From contig NZ_CP113524.1 of the NCBI RefSeq assembly GCF_026723765.1, positions 2,341,001 through 2,405,000 of the forward strand: a DNA stretch of 64,000 bases, given 5' to 3'. The notes under the pieces are model-generated. The model was not told the DNA's origin and ran no database searches. It saw nothing but the letters and a program-made list of their open reading frames with translations. How positions within the stretch are numbered: the first letter of the stretch is position 1; every line of letters starts with the position of its first letter. Positions 17,417 through 26,725 of the stretch are shown here, in pieces. Origin of the DNA: Lacrimispora xylanolytica (GTDB lineage: Bacteria; Bacillota; Clostridia; Lachnospirales; Lachnospiraceae). The position numbers and the translations under genes were made by a program.

Positions 17417-17463
17417 CAAAAAAACCTTGATTTTCTTTCTATAAAGAAACCAAGGTTTTTTTG
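17417..17463. terminator. Bidirectional terminator between lysR and the phosphate genes
   Basis: AAAACCTTG ... TTCTTT pairs with AAAGAA ... CCAAGGTTTT around a CTAT loop. A-rich and T-rich flanks on both sides serve the convergent genes. Confidence 0.88.
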
Positions 17464-17464
17464 A

Positions 17465-18088
17465 TTAAGTATTTTTAACAATGACGCACTCAACAACATC
17501 TGCAGCGTGTTCACAAGTGTCGCAGCATTTTTCCAGCTGCTTGTAAACTTCTGACCAGGCGATAACTTCCAGAGGATCGCCGCCCTTTGTGTAAAGGTTA
17601 CGGAACGCTTTGATGTATAAATCATCGCCGAGCTCTTCTAAATGGTTGATCTCAACAATGTCCTTTAAGATAGTATCTGATTTACGGAAGTTTGAGAATT
17701 CTACCACTAAACTGTTCACTTTTTCACAACACTGTCCAACGACTTTAAGCATTTCCATCGCTTCTGGTGTAATGGATTTGATATTATACATGTAGATTTT
17801 AATCAGGATATCTTCTATATTATCTGTAATATCATCAAGCTCTCTTCCAAGGGCAATGATATCATCTCTCTCAATTGGAGTAACAAAATCCTTTGCAACT
17901 CTCTTCATAAGCTCATGGGTATGACGGTCTCCTTCTGATTCAAGCTCGTGAAGATTGTCAAGCTGTTCCGGCAGCTTGTCCAGATCAAAATTACTCAGTA
18001 TCTCTGTCAGCATCTTATGAGTCTTTAACGCAACCTCTGACATTTTGACAAACAGCGTAAAATACTCATTGTCACTTCTTTTTGCCAT
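17465..18088 (-). CDS. DUF47 / PhoU-like phosphate transport accessory protein
   Basis: 207 residues, nearly all helical. Seen: an ELESEGDRHTHELMKRV helix and ERDDIIALGRELDDITDNIED, the acidic metal-binding repeats of the PhoU/DUF47 fold, and HLEELGDDLYIKAFRNL in the second half. Known: DUF47 proteins pair with PiT transporters and modulate them. It lies 29 nt behind the transporter gene in the same operon. Confidence 0.9.
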   Translation of the reverse strand: MAKRSDNEYFTLFVKMSEVALKTHKMLTEILSNFDLDKLPEQLDNLHELESEGDRHTHELMKRVAKDFVTPIERDDIIALGRELDDITDNIEDILIKIYMYNIKSITPEAMEMLKVVGQCCEKVNSLVVEFSNFRKSDTILKDIVEINHLEELGDDLYIKAFRNLYTKGGDPLEVIAWSEVYKQLEKCCDTCEHAADVVECVIVKNT

Positions 18089-18117
18089 TCCTTTATCTCC
18101 CTTCAGAATAACTCACT

Positions 18118-19179
18118 TTAAAAAATACGCAAAAACAGATGGGTCATCAAAAATCCAACCAATCCACAACCCGGAAACGTAAGAATCCATGCAAGTGCCA
18201 TCTCTCTTGCAACTCCCCAGTTTACAGCACTGATACGCTTTGAAGCGCCTACTCCCATCATTGCTGTCGTTTTTGTATGGGTGGTACTAACCGGCATTCC
18301 GGTCAGAGTGGAAACCATCAAACAGGCAGCCGCCGCAATATCGGCAGAAAATCCCTGATATTTTTCCAATTTAACCATACTCATACCTACTGTTTTGATG
18401 ATGCGCATACCACCAATGGAGGTTCCAAGTCCCATAACTGCGGCACAAAGAACCATGAGCCAGAAAGGCACTGCAAAGGTACTTTCACCACCATTTCCTC
18501 TAGCAAGAAATGTACCCAGCAAAAATACACTCATGAACTTCTGTCCATCCTGTGCTCCGTGCATAAATGCCATGGCCGCAGCACCAGCAATCTGAGCCCC
18601 TTTAAAAAATGGCTGAGCAGCTCCTCTGTCTACGTTCCGGCATAAGCGTTCCGTCAGCTTTGTCATGATCCATCCAAGGCTAAAGCCTAATACTGCAGAT
18701 GCCACCAGTCCGTACAATACTTTCACCCATTCACTTCCGTTTACGCCGGAAAGGCTTCCGTGAAGAGCAATGGCTGAACCGCTAAGACCTGCAATCAGTG
18801 CATGACTTTCGCTTGTAGGAATACCAAACTTCCAGGCAAGAACTGCCCAAAGTACGATAGCTGCCAATGCTGCACAAAGTGCGGTCAGCGCATCACCGGC
18901 CTGGTTTGCTCCCTGCCCGAAATCTACCATATTATAAATGGTCATGGCAACGGTAGCATTAAAAGAGGTCATAATCAAAATCCCGGCAAAATTCATTATT
19001 GCCGCCATTAAAATCGCCGTTCTTGGCCTCATAGAACGGGTGGATATGCATGTCGCTATCGCGTTCGGTGCATCAGTCCAGCCATTAACAAGTATAACAC
19101 CTAATGTCAGAACAGATACGATAAGGAGTGGCAGATTTTTTGTCAGCTCCACTAAAAACTCACCTAAGGTAACACCCAA
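18118..19179 (-). CDS. pit: PiT-family inorganic phosphate transporter
   Basis: 353 residues with about 10 membrane segments. Seen: the duplicated PiT signature, first as GWTDAPNAIAT (residues about 32-42) and again near VSTTHTKTTAMMGVG, with FMHGAQDGQKF in the middle. It is a cation-coupled low-affinity phosphate symporter. The start is a TTG at 19179, supported by GGAGGT six nt upstream; no ATG fits. Confidence 0.92.
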   Translation of the reverse strand: MGVTLGEFLVELTKNLPLLIVSVLTLGVILVNGWTDAPNAIATCISTRSMRPRTAILMAAIMNFAGILIMTSFNATVAMTIYNMVDFGQGANQAGDALTALCAALAAIVLWAVLAWKFGIPTSESHALIAGLSGSAIALHGSLSGVNGSEWVKVLYGLVASAVLGFSLGWIMTKLTERLCRNVDRGAAQPFFKGAQIAGAAAMAFMHGAQDGQKFMSVFLLGTFLARGNGGESTFAVPFWLMVLCAAVMGLGTSIGGMRIIKTVGMSMVKLEKYQGFSADIAAAACLMVSTLTGMPVSTTHTKTTAMMGVGASKRISAVNWGVAREMALAWILTFPGCGLVGFLMTHLFLRIF

Positions 19180-19241
19180 GCAATCACCTCCAAATTTTTT
19201 GCCGCAAAAGTAAATACTAAATAATCAGCGGTCAACAATAT

Positions 19242-19359
19242 TCTTTGTGGCGTGCCATTTTAACACAAAATTAGCATTCATTTTACAAAAAAATGACAAA
19301 CCTTAGTAAGTATAGCATAAACCTTAAAACAACACAATCCTTTTTCCGCGCCACAAAGA
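19242..19359. repeat. 11-bp inverted repeat flanking the phosphate-transporter upstream region
   Basis: TCTTTGTGGCG (19242-19252) and its exact complement CGCCACAAAGA (19349-19359) are 96 bp apart in the 458-bp gap between the divergent pit and DUF1858 genes. The gap is otherwise AT-rich with no gene. A paired operator for a looping regulator is possible; a remnant of a small inserted element is another reading. Confidence 0.45.
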
Positions 19360-19637
19360 CAGATATTTTTAAGGTTTTTAATGAGAAATATTTAGAATTC
19401 CAGATTTTTCGAGGCTTTCACTTAAAAAAATAATAAGAAAATCTACAATAATTTTATCAAAGTATGGTATCATTTTAGTTACATGCCTCCAATGAGGTCT
19501 CATAATAATTTATATCAATAATGTTTTGGTACTTGGTTGTATCTACAACAAACAAAGAGGAAATGTTATGGTATGATAGTACCTACGAAAGATAGTTTGA
19601 AAAACATTTACTTATTACCATCAGAAAGGAAGAAACT

Positions 19638-20891
19638 ATGTCAAATCATTTAAAAGTAACTGATACTATATATGATATAACAGAAAAATACCCGGAGACA
19701 ATCAACTTCTTTGTGGCTAACGGCTTTGATAAAATGAGCAATCCCATCATGCGAAACACCATTGGTAAGACAGTCACACTGGAAATGGCTCTTTCCATGA
19801 GAAAGATGAATGCGGAGGCATTCCTTGCAAAACTTGACGAAGTCATCCATCAGGCACTTCCGGATGCGGGCACAGGACTTGCTCCTATGGTAAAGGAAGA
19901 TGGCGGTGATATCAGAATTGAAGGAGTCCTTCCCTGTCCCATCCGCCTTCCGCTGATGGAAAAATTCGAATCCTGGCTCAGTGAGCAGTCCGATAAGCTT
20001 GGCTATAAAGTGGATTATAATTTGAAATCTGCCAATTTAGGCCTGGATGATGTAAAAGAACGTGTGATTGCTGCAAATGGCAATGCAGATGCACTTTCTG
20101 ATCTGTATTTATCCGCAGGCTTTGATCTTTTCTTTGATAAGGAAATGATGGGCCGTTACCGGGAAGCTGGAGAATTTGAAGATATCTCCGGTCTGGATCA
20201 TATTAATCCTGATTTTGATAACGAAAAGATATCCTTAAAGGACCCAAAGGGCCAGTACGCGATTATTGGCGTGGTTCCAGCTATCTTCATGGTAAATACC
20301 AATGTTCTTGGAGATCGTCCTATGCCTGAAAGCTGGGCGGATTTAATGAAGCCTGAATTTGAAAACAGCATCAGCCTTCCCATGAAGGATCTTGATATGT
20401 TCAATGCATTCTTACTCCATATCTACCGCTACTACGGAGAAGAAGGCGTAGAAAAAATGGGAAAGGCACTTCTGCGCAGCATGCATCCTGCTCAGATGGT
20501 GAAAGCACATCTTGCAAAGGGAGAGGGTAAAGTTCCAACCATTACGGTTACCCCTTACTTTTTTGCCAGCATGGCTGATGGAAAAGGACCAATGCGTCCT
20601 GTATGGCCAAAAGACGGCGCTATTTTAAGCCCAATCTTCCTTCTGGCGAGAGCTAAGAATAAGGATAAGGTGAAGCCTTTCGTAGACCTTCTTTATTCTA
20701 AAGAGATCGGCGAGATCCTTTCCTCCAACGGAAAATTCCCATCTACCAATCCTCTGGTTGAAAATAATCTAAAAGAAGACCAGAATTTCATGTGGCTTGG
20801 CTGGGACTTTATCCACAATCATGATATCGGCGAACTGATAAAGAACATAGAGCAGAAATTTTATCAGGCGGCAGAAAAGGAGATTTTATGA
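19638..20891 (+). CDS. DUF1858 domain fused to an ABC-type substrate-binding domain, apparently cytoplasmic
   Basis: 417 residues, with GAAAGGAAG before the ATG. Residues 1-68 read as a DUF1858 domain (TIYDITEKYPETINFFVANGF ... TLEMALSMRKM); the Cys often found there is replaced. Residues about 85-417 resemble iron/thiamine-type (SBP_bac_6) binding proteins, with YAIIGVVPAIFMVNTNVLG and FVDLLYSKEIGEILSSNGKFP. There is no signal peptide, lipobox or membrane segment, which is unusual for a binding protein. Its stop overlaps the next start by 4 nt. I do not know the function. The company of a HypB-like GTPase and a soluble ABC ATPase suggests intracellular handling of a metal or cofactor (inference). 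Confidence 0.72.
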   Translation: MSNHLKVTDTIYDITEKYPETINFFVANGFDKMSNPIMRNTIGKTVTLEMALSMRKMNAEAFLAKLDEVIHQALPDAGTGLAPMVKEDGGDIRIEGVLPCPIRLPLMEKFESWLSEQSDKLGYKVDYNLKSANLGLDDVKERVIAANGNADALSDLYLSAGFDLFFDKEMMGRYREAGEFEDISGLDHINPDFDNEKISLKDPKGQYAIIGVVPAIFMVNTNVLGDRPMPESWADLMKPEFENSISLPMKDLDMFNAFLLHIYRYYGEEGVEKMGKALLRSMHPAQMVKAHLAKGEGKVPTITVTPYFFASMADGKGPMRPVWPKDGAILSPIFLLARAKNKDKVKPFVDLLYSKEIGEILSSNGKFPSTNPLVENNLKEDQNFMWLGWDFIHNHDIGELIKNIEQKFYQAAEKEIL

Positions 20892-21589
20892 ATCTGATTA
20901 TATTTTCAGGTCCCCCTTCTTCCGGGAAGACCTCCATTATATTAAAGGTCATTGCTTCTTATAATAGAAGAAACATTAAAGTCGGTGTGGTGAAATTCGA
21001 CTGTTTGTATACCGATGACGATGCTGCCTATGAAAAAGCAGGCATCCCCGTAAAAAAGGGATTATCCGGCGCTTTATGTCCCGATCATTTCTTTGCCTCT
21101 AACATTGAAGAAGTGGTCAGCTGGGGCAATCAGGAGAAACTAGATCTCCTGATTACAGAATCAGCAGGGCTGTGCAACCGCTGTTCTCCTTACTTAAAGG
21201 ACATTAAGGGCGTTTGCGTCATCGATAACCTATCCGGTATCAATACTCCGAAAAAAATTGGCCCCATGTTAAAGTCCGCAGATTTTGTAGTCATCACCAA
21301 GGGAGATATTGTATCCCAGGCAGAACGCGAAGTTTTTGCTTCCTGTGTAAGCTCCGTCAATCCCCGTGCTGTTACCATGCATGTAAATGGCCTGACCGGA
21401 CAGGGTGCTTATGAACTTGGCAGCTTATTATACGATGAAGACCAGGATATAAAATCGGTTCAGGGAATGAAGCTTCGGTTTCCTATGCCATCTGCGCTCT
21501 GCTCCTACTGTCTTGGCGAGACCAGGATCGGAGAAGCTTATCAGATGGGTAATATTAAAAAAATGGATTTGGGGGCTGATAAGAAATGA
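20888..21589 (+). CDS. HypB/CobW-like P-loop GTPase with two CXXC motifs
   Basis: 233 residues. Seen: Walker A SGPPSSGKTS at residues 6-15, a switch region with ITESAGLCNRCSPY, a VVITKGD stretch at the guanine-specificity position (in place of NKXD), and a C-terminal CSYC. The architecture resembles HypB, a nickel-inserting GTPase of hydrogenase maturation. The CNRC and CSYC pairs could bind a metal or Fe-S cluster. Start and stop both overlap the neighbouring genes (ATGA junctions), so all three are made together. Its target enzyme is unknown. Confidence 0.75.
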   Translation: MNLIIFSGPPSSGKTSIILKVIASYNRRNIKVGVVKFDCLYTDDDAAYEKAGIPVKKGLSGALCPDHFFASNIEEVVSWGNQEKLDLLITESAGLCNRCSPYLKDIKGVCVIDNLSGINTPKKIGPMLKSADFVVITKGDIVSQAEREVFASCVSSVNPRAVTMHVNGLTGQGAYELGSLLYDEDQDIKSVQGMKLRFPMPSALCSYCLGETRIGEAYQMGNIKKMDLGADKK

Positions 21590-22590
21590 CAAACTGGACA
21601 ATTTCAAGGATATTAGAAGAATACCCATACTCTATGTCTTACTTTGAGCAGAATAAATTAGATATCACAGGTTTTGAGAATCAGACACTGGAAGAATATT
21701 TGGATCATTTTTCCGAAGTGGAATTAGAAGATCAGGCCATTGATAAAGAAAAGGTCTTATCCGATCTTCCGGTATATATCGAACAGATGCAGGCGTTTCT
21801 TGGTATTGAAAAGAAGAACCAGGTACTCTCTCTGACCATTCTTGCGGGACATGATAAGTCAGGAGTGACAGAAGGCTTTGAGGAGCTGACCATTCACACC
21901 TCTCAGATTATCTCTATTGTAGGCCCTACCGGTTCCGGGAAAAGCCGCCTTCTTGCAGATATCGAGTGGGCAGCGCAAAATGATACACCTACCGGCCGGA
22001 GCATCCGCATCAACGGAGATGTACCGGATAATAAGTGGCGTTTTTCCTCCAACAACCGATTGGTCGCTCAGCTCTCTCAGAACATGAATTTTGTTATGGA
22101 TTTAACGGTTCAAGATTTCTTAAATATGCATGCAGTCAGCCGTCTGGTGGAGGATCCACAGTCAGTGATCAATGAAATTATAAAAGCGGCCAATAATCTG
22201 GCTGGCGAGAAGTTTGATCTGACCACGCCCGTAACCAGCTTAAGCGGAGGTCAGTCAAGAGCTCTTATGATTGCAGATACTGCTATTTTAAGCTCCTCTC
22301 CCATTGTCCTGATTGATGAAATTGAAAATGCAGGAATTGACCGAAAAAAAGCCCTGGAGCTGTTGGTCACTTCAGACAAAATCGTCTTGATGGCGACCCA
22401 CGACCCATTGCTTGCACTTATGGCAGATAAGAGAATTGTCATTAAAAACGGTGGAATCAGCAAAGTCATTCATACCAGTGACGAAGAAAAAGAGCTGTTA
22501 AAGGAACTGGAAAAGATGGATACCCTCATTCAGCATGCAAGACAGGAACTTAGAAAAGGAAGCAATTTAACTTCTGATCTATTAGGATAA
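21586..22590 (+). CDS. Soluble ABC-type ATPase with an N-terminal DUF1858-like extension
   Basis: 334 residues. The N-terminal 90 residues (RILEEYPYSMSYFEQNKLDI ... TLEEYLDHF) resemble the DUF1858/ScdA N-terminal fold, echoing the first gene of the trio. An ABC ATPase follows: Walker A GPTGSGKSRL near residue 125, signature SLSGGQSRAL, Walker B IVLIDEIENAG, and the switch His in MATHDP. The acidic residue after Walker B is followed by ENAG instead of PT, which is unusual for transporters. No permease gene is nearby, so it is probably not a transporter but a machine acting on a protein or cofactor (inference). Confidence 0.75.
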   Translation: MTNWTISRILEEYPYSMSYFEQNKLDITGFENQTLEEYLDHFSEVELEDQAIDKEKVLSDLPVYIEQMQAFLGIEKKNQVLSLTILAGHDKSGVTEGFEELTIHTSQIISIVGPTGSGKSRLLADIEWAAQNDTPTGRSIRINGDVPDNKWRFSSNNRLVAQLSQNMNFVMDLTVQDFLNMHAVSRLVEDPQSVINEIIKAANNLAGEKFDLTTPVTSLSGGQSRALMIADTAILSSSPIVLIDEIENAGIDRKKALELLVTSDKIVLMATHDPLLALMADKRIVIKNGGISKVIHTSDEEKELLKELEKMDTLIQHARQELRKGSNLTSDLLG

Positions 22591-22600
22591 TCGAAGAAAT

Positions 22601-22661
22601 AAAAAAGAGCTGTTGGTAAGGCAAAGAAACTATTCTTTTAGCCGTCCAACAGCTCTTTTAT
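22601..22661. terminator. Bidirectional terminator between the DUF1858 trio and pepT
   Basis: AAAAGAGCTGTTGG pairs with CCAACAGCTCTTTT, with an inner GGCAAAGAA / TTCTTTTAGCC stem. A and T tracts flank both sides, fitting the convergent genes. Confidence 0.9.
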
Positions 22662-22678
22662 TTGAAACAGTAAAAAGC

Positions 22679-23905
22679 TTACCGCTCTGTAAATTTCTCA
22701 ACAATCTTTAACAATAACTCTACTACCTTCTCCATGGACTGAACCGGAATAAATTCAAATTTACCATGATAGTTGTAACCACCAGTACAGATATTAGGAC
22801 AAGGAAGTCCTTCATAAGAAAGACGGGCCCCATCGGTTCCTCCTCTGATTGGTGTTACCAAAGGTTCAATTTCCAGTTCCTCCATGGCTGCTTTCGCAAT
22901 GTCGATGAGGTACATATGTGGCTCGATTTTTTCTTTCATGTTAAAATAACTGTCTCTTAACAACACCTCGACAGTGCCTGCTCCATAGCGGCTGTTCAAA
23001 TACTCCTCCACTCTGCGGATGAACTGTTTTTTCTCTTCGAACTTTTCTTTGCTGTGGTCACGGATAATATAATCCATGGCTGCTTCCTCAACGCTTCCCT
23101 CCATGGAATCCAGGTGGAAAAAGCCTTCGTAGCCATCTGTATACATAGGATTGTCAAAGGCAGGAAGCATGTTATGGAATTCCATAGCCATTAATAGCGC
23201 ATTCTTCATCTTTCCTTTGGAAGAGCCTGGATGAATGCTTGTACCATGAATCTTCACCTTAGCAGAGGCTGCATTGAAATTCTCATATTCCAATTCTCCC
23301 AGACCACCGCCGTCAACGGTATAGGCAACCTCCGCACCAAATCCCTTGACATCAAAGAAATCAGCTCCTCTTCCAACCTCTTCATCTGGAGTAAAGCCAA
23401 TACGGATTTTTCCGTGAGGAATTTCAGGATGAGATAACAGGAATTCTGCCATCGTCATAATCTCTGCTACTCCGGCTTTATCATCAGCTCCTAAAAGGGT
23501 GGTGCCATCCGTTGTAACAATATCCTGACCTTTATATTTTAATAAATATGGAAAATCACTTACCTTCATGGTGAGTCCTGTTTCCTGATTCAGCAAAATA
23601 TCATTTCCGTCGTAATTTTTTACAATCTGTGGTTTTACTCCTGCTCCTGAAAATGCCGGAGAGGTATCCATATGAGAAACAAATCCCAGAACTGGTACGG
23701 GCTTATCTGTGGTTGCAGGAATCGTTGCGTAAACATAGCCATGATCATCCACGATCACATCTTCTGCCTTCATGGCCCGAAGTTCTAAGGCCAGTTCCTG
23801 TGCCAGCACCTTTTGTTTTTCTGTACTTGGAACCGCCTCCACTCCATCTTTTGACTGGGTATCATAGGATATATACTTTAAAAAATGATTTAGTACTTCT
23901 GACAT
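22679..23905 (-). CDS. pepT: Peptidase T (tripeptide aminopeptidase)
   Basis: 408 residues, normal length. Seen: M20-family zinc ligands in FVSHMDTSP and [10 protein letters not shown], the catalytic acid in [23 protein letters not shown], and [12 protein letters not shown]. It removes N-terminal residues from tripeptides in the cytoplasm. A single-gene unit with its own promoter and terminator. Confidence 0.96.
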   Translation of the reverse strand: MSEVLNHFLKYISYDTQSKDGVEAVPSTEKQKVLAQELALELRAMKAEDVIVDDHGYVYATIPATTDKPVPVLGFVSHMDTSPAFSGAGVKPQIVKNYDGNDILLNQETGLTMKVSDFPYLLKYKGQDIVTTDGTTLLGADDKAGVAEIMTMAEFLLSHPEIPHGKIRIGFTPDEEVGRGADFFDVKGFGAEVAYTVDGGGLGELEYENFNAASAKVKIHGTSIHPGSSKGKMKNALLMAMEFHNMLPAFDNPMYTDGYEGFFHLDSMEGSVEEAAMDYIIRDHSKEKFEEKKQFIRRVEEYLNSRYGAGTVEVLLRDSYFNMKEKIEPHMYLIDIAKAAMEELEIEPLVTPIRGGTDGARLSYEGLPCPNICTGGYNYHGKFEFIPVQSMEKVVELLLKIVEKFTER

Positions 23906-23965
23906 AATAATCGCCTCTTTTTCATGATTTTAGTTTTAATAGCTTTCCCTTATCCCAATTGGTTT

Positions 23966-23994
23966 ATTATACCATAGTGATATTATACTGTCTA
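23966..23994 (-). promoter_or_regulatory. Sigma-A promoter of pepT
   Basis: Minus strand TAGACA (23994-23989), 17-nt spacer, TATAAT (23971-23966), about 60 nt before the start codon. Confidence 0.7.
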
Positions 23995-24021
23995 CGCTGT
24001 GGTATCCACAAAATTTCAAGT

Positions 24022-24073
24022 ACACAAAAAGGGCATCTAACATAAGCTTTAAAAGCTATGTATAAGATACCCT
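24022..24073 (-). terminator. Terminator of the histidine operon
   Basis: AAGGGTATCTTATACATAGC and GCTTATGTTAGATGCCCTT pair with a few mismatches. On the minus strand they are followed by TTTTTGTG, just after the hisIE stop. Confidence 0.82.
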
Positions 24074-24080
24074 TAATTAT

Positions 24081-25364
24081 CTAACGATTAGCCAGTTCCC
24101 TGGTTATGTCTTCCCAGGTAACACCTTTTTGAGCCATTAGAACCATCATATGATAAAGAAAATCTGAAATTTCGTATTTTACCTCTTCCGGGTTAGGGTT
24201 TTTAGCAGCAATGATAATTTCTGTCGACTCTTCTCCCAGCTTTTTCAGTATTTTATCCAGTCCCTTATCAAAGAGGTAATTGGTATAGGAGCCTTCTTTG
24301 GGGTTGATTTTTCTATCGAGAATCACCTGAAAGACGTCTTCGAATACTTTAAGTGGATTGGAGTCCTTGAATTCTTTTTTAATCAGGCTCTGGTGGAAAC
24401 AGCTTTGCTCTCCTGTATGGCAGGCAGCCCCGATCTGATTGACTTTTGCAAGCAGCGTATCATTATCACAATCAAGAGATAAAGCCTTTACATATTGGAA
24501 ATGGCCGGAAGTCTCTCCTTTTTTCCAGAGACTTTGACGGCTGCGGCTATAATATGTCATACAGCCGGATTTTAATGTTTCCTTAAAGGCTTCCTCATTC
24601 ATATATGCCAGCATGAGAACTTCTCCTGTGCGGTATTCCTGAACTACCACCGGAATCAGGCCATCGGAATTTAACTTAAACTGGGAAAAATCCACGCTGC
24701 TTTCAAAGGTATCTACTCCAATGCCCTGGGACTTTAATTCCTGTTTTAAATCCATGAATACGGAATCTTCTAACAGACAGGCGATAAAGCCATCCACCAG
24801 ATCCAGCTTTAAGGAATCTGAAAGCATATTTTCATCAGAACCAGTCAGCAGAAAATGTTCCTCACAAGAGGAAATTGCGAAAAGAATCTCTTCTGTAATG
24901 TCTGGATTACCAAGTATCATGACCGAGGCTCCAAGCTGAGCATATTCCCTGGTTCGGTTAAGATAGGAGGAATCTGGTAAATAAGCATAGATTTTATCGT
25001 CTCCAAACCGGTCGGCGGCTTCTTTCATAAGATCCACATTATCATCATCCCCAGCATCCAGAAATGCTGCTTTTGATCCTGCATAAAGATATTTTTTTAC
25101 ATCTTCCAGCCGCCTTACTCTGCCTCCGGCAATGACAGGGATATCCGAAAGCCTGACGATCTCTTTGATAAGACCAATGGTTTTTTCATGGTCTTCTTCC
25201 GTATCCGATAAATCATAAATAAATAGTTCATCTGCCCCGCTGTCTCCAAAATAACGGGCCAAAGAAAGCAGGTCTTCCTTATAACAGACCTGTAAATCAT
25301 CAAGCCTGCACGCCTTGCCCTGCCGTATGCCAAAACCTGCAATCAGTTTTTTGCATTCCATCAA
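24081..25364 (-). CDS. hisIE: Degenerate HisF-like domain fused to HisIE
   Basis: 427 residues, about twice a normal HisIE. Residues 1-215 resemble the HisA/HisF barrel ([35 protein letters not shown]). The catalytic Asp positions appear lost: the first strand reads IAGFGIRQG where HisF has CLDV, and the later strand reads YAYLPDSS. Residues about 225-325 are HisI ([38 protein letters not shown]), and 330-427 are HisE ([31 protein letters not shown]). It carries steps 2 and 3 of histidine synthesis. The barrel may be structural or regulatory. It overlaps hisA by 4 nt. Confidence 0.9.
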   Translation of the reverse strand: MMECKKLIAGFGIRQGKACRLDDLQVCYKEDLLSLARYFGDSGADELFIYDLSDTEEDHEKTIGLIKEIVRLSDIPVIAGGRVRRLEDVKKYLYAGSKAAFLDAGDDDNVDLMKEAADRFGDDKIYAYLPDSSYLNRTREYAQLGASVMILGNPDITEEILFAISSCEEHFLLTGSDENMLSDSLKLDLVDGFIACLLEDSVFMDLKQELKSQGIGVDTFESSVDFSQFKLNSDGLIPVVVQEYRTGEVLMLAYMNEEAFKETLKSGCMTYYSRSRQSLWKKGETSGHFQYVKALSLDCDNDTLLAKVNQIGAACHTGEQSCFHQSLIKKEFKDSNPLKVFEDVFQVILDRKINPKEGSYTNYLFDKGLDKILKKLGEESTEIIIAAKNPNPEEVKYEISDFLYHMMVLMAQKGVTWEDITRELANR

Positions 25365-26104
25365 CTTTTCCTCCCCTGATGGTCCTGTCCTTCAAAAGCA
25401 ACAATAGCTTCTTTTAAATCAATTCTGTTCTCATACAGAGCTTTTCCGATAATTGCACCACATATGCCTGCATGGTATAGTTCCTCTAAATCTTCCATGG
25501 AAGACATTCCACCGGAAGCGATAATGTCAAGACCTGTTTCTTCCGTCAATTTCCTGGTGTATTCCACATTAGGACCTGACAGCATTCCATCTCTGGCGAT
25601 ATCTGTATACACCACATGACGAATTCCGTATTCTTTCATTTGGTTTGCAAGCTGGGATGCGGAAAGATTGCTGATTTTCTCCCAGCCTTCTACAGCAACC
25701 ATGCCATTTTTTGCATCGATTCCTGCTACAATACGCTCCTGTCCAAATTTATTCACCATTTGCCGAATAAATTCCGGATTTTCTGCAGCTTTTGTTCCGA
25801 TAATGACACGGCTTACCCCAAGAGACAGAATAAACTCAATATCTTCTTCCTTTCGGATGCCGCCGCCCATCTGAACAGGGATAGAAACTTCCGCCGCAAT
25901 CTTCTTCACAACCTCTTTGTTCACTGAATGACCAGCCAGAGCACCGTCTAAGTCCACCAGATGGAGAAAGGTAGCTCCCTTTGACTGCCATTTCGCAGCA
26001 ATCTCTTCTGGTCTGTCAGAATATACTGTTATATCCTTAAATTCGCCCTGTCTTAAGCGGACGCACTGCCCGTTTTTTAAATCAATCGCTGGATAAAGCT
26101 GCAT
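25361..26104 (-). CDS. hisA: ProFAR isomerase HisA
   Basis: 247 residues. Seen: [17 protein letters not shown] with the catalytic Asp, HLVDLDGA, the phosphate loop [36 protein letters not shown] with the second catalytic Asp, and IASGGMSS. It isomerises the aminoaldose ProFAR to PRFAR. It is the fifth gene of the his operon. The next step needs HisF and HisH, which are not found in this window. Confidence 0.96.
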   Translation of the reverse strand: MQLYPAIDLKNGQCVRLRQGEFKDITVYSDRPEEIAAKWQSKGATFLHLVDLDGALAGHSVNKEVVKKIAAEVSIPVQMGGGIRKEEDIEFILSLGVSRVIIGTKAAENPEFIRQMVNKFGQERIVAGIDAKNGMVAVEGWEKISNLSASQLANQMKEYGIRHVVYTDIARDGMLSGPNVEYTRKLTEETGLDIIASGGMSSMEDLEELYHAGICGAIIGKALYENRIDLKEAIVAFEGQDHQGRKS

Positions 26105-26116
26105 ACGAATTCTCCT

Positions 26117-26704
26117 TTATAATGTCCCTTTCGTAGATAACACTCCACGAATCCTGTCATCTATCATGGTAGCCTCATCAAGTGCCTTTGCAAATGCTTT
26201 AAAGATTCCTTCGATGATATGGTGATTGTTTTCTCCTGCCAGTTTTCTGATATGCAGATTCATCTCGCTGGCATAGGAAACCGCATAGAAGAACTCTTTT
26301 ACCATCTCAGTCTCAAAATCTCCTACCCGTTCTGATGTAAATGGAACGTCAAAGCTGAAATAAGGTCTTCCGGATAAATCAATGGCACAAAGAATCAGGG
26401 TCTCGTCCATGGGAAGAATCATGCTTCCGTAGCGTTTGATGGACTTTTTATCACCAAGGGCTTTTTTAATTGCATTTCCCAGTACAATTCCAGTATCTTC
26501 TACCGTATGATGAGTATCTACTTCCAGATCTCCATCTACAGAAAGATTTAAATCAAAAAAACCATGACGGGTAAAACTGTTCAGCATATGATTAAAAAAG
26601 CCTATGCCTGTGTTTATCACTGCCTCTCCCTGTCCATCCAGATTAAGACACATGTGAATGTTTGTTTCCGCTGTCACTCGTTCAATCTCACAACTTCGTC
26701 CCAC
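26117..26704 (-). CDS. hisB: Imidazoleglycerol-phosphate dehydratase HisB
   Basis: 195 residues, the monofunctional dehydratase. Seen: duplicated manganese-binding motifs FFNHMLNSFTRHGFFDL with DTHHTVEDTGIVLG, and later SEMNLHIRKLAGENNHHIIEG. It converts imidazole glycerol phosphate to imidazole acetol phosphate. 12 nt ahead of hisA. The length and absence of a HAD phosphatase domain exclude the enteric bifunctional form. Confidence 0.97.
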   Translation of the reverse strand: MGRSCEIERVTAETNIHMCLNLDGQGEAVINTGIGFFNHMLNSFTRHGFFDLNLSVDGDLEVDTHHTVEDTGIVLGNAIKKALGDKKSIKRYGSMILPMDETLILCAIDLSGRPYFSFDVPFTSERVGDFETEMVKEFFYAVSYASEMNLHIRKLAGENNHHIIEGIFKAFAKALDEATMIDDRIRGVLSTKGTL

Positions 26705-26725
26705 GTTCCTGATTCCTCCCCTGCG

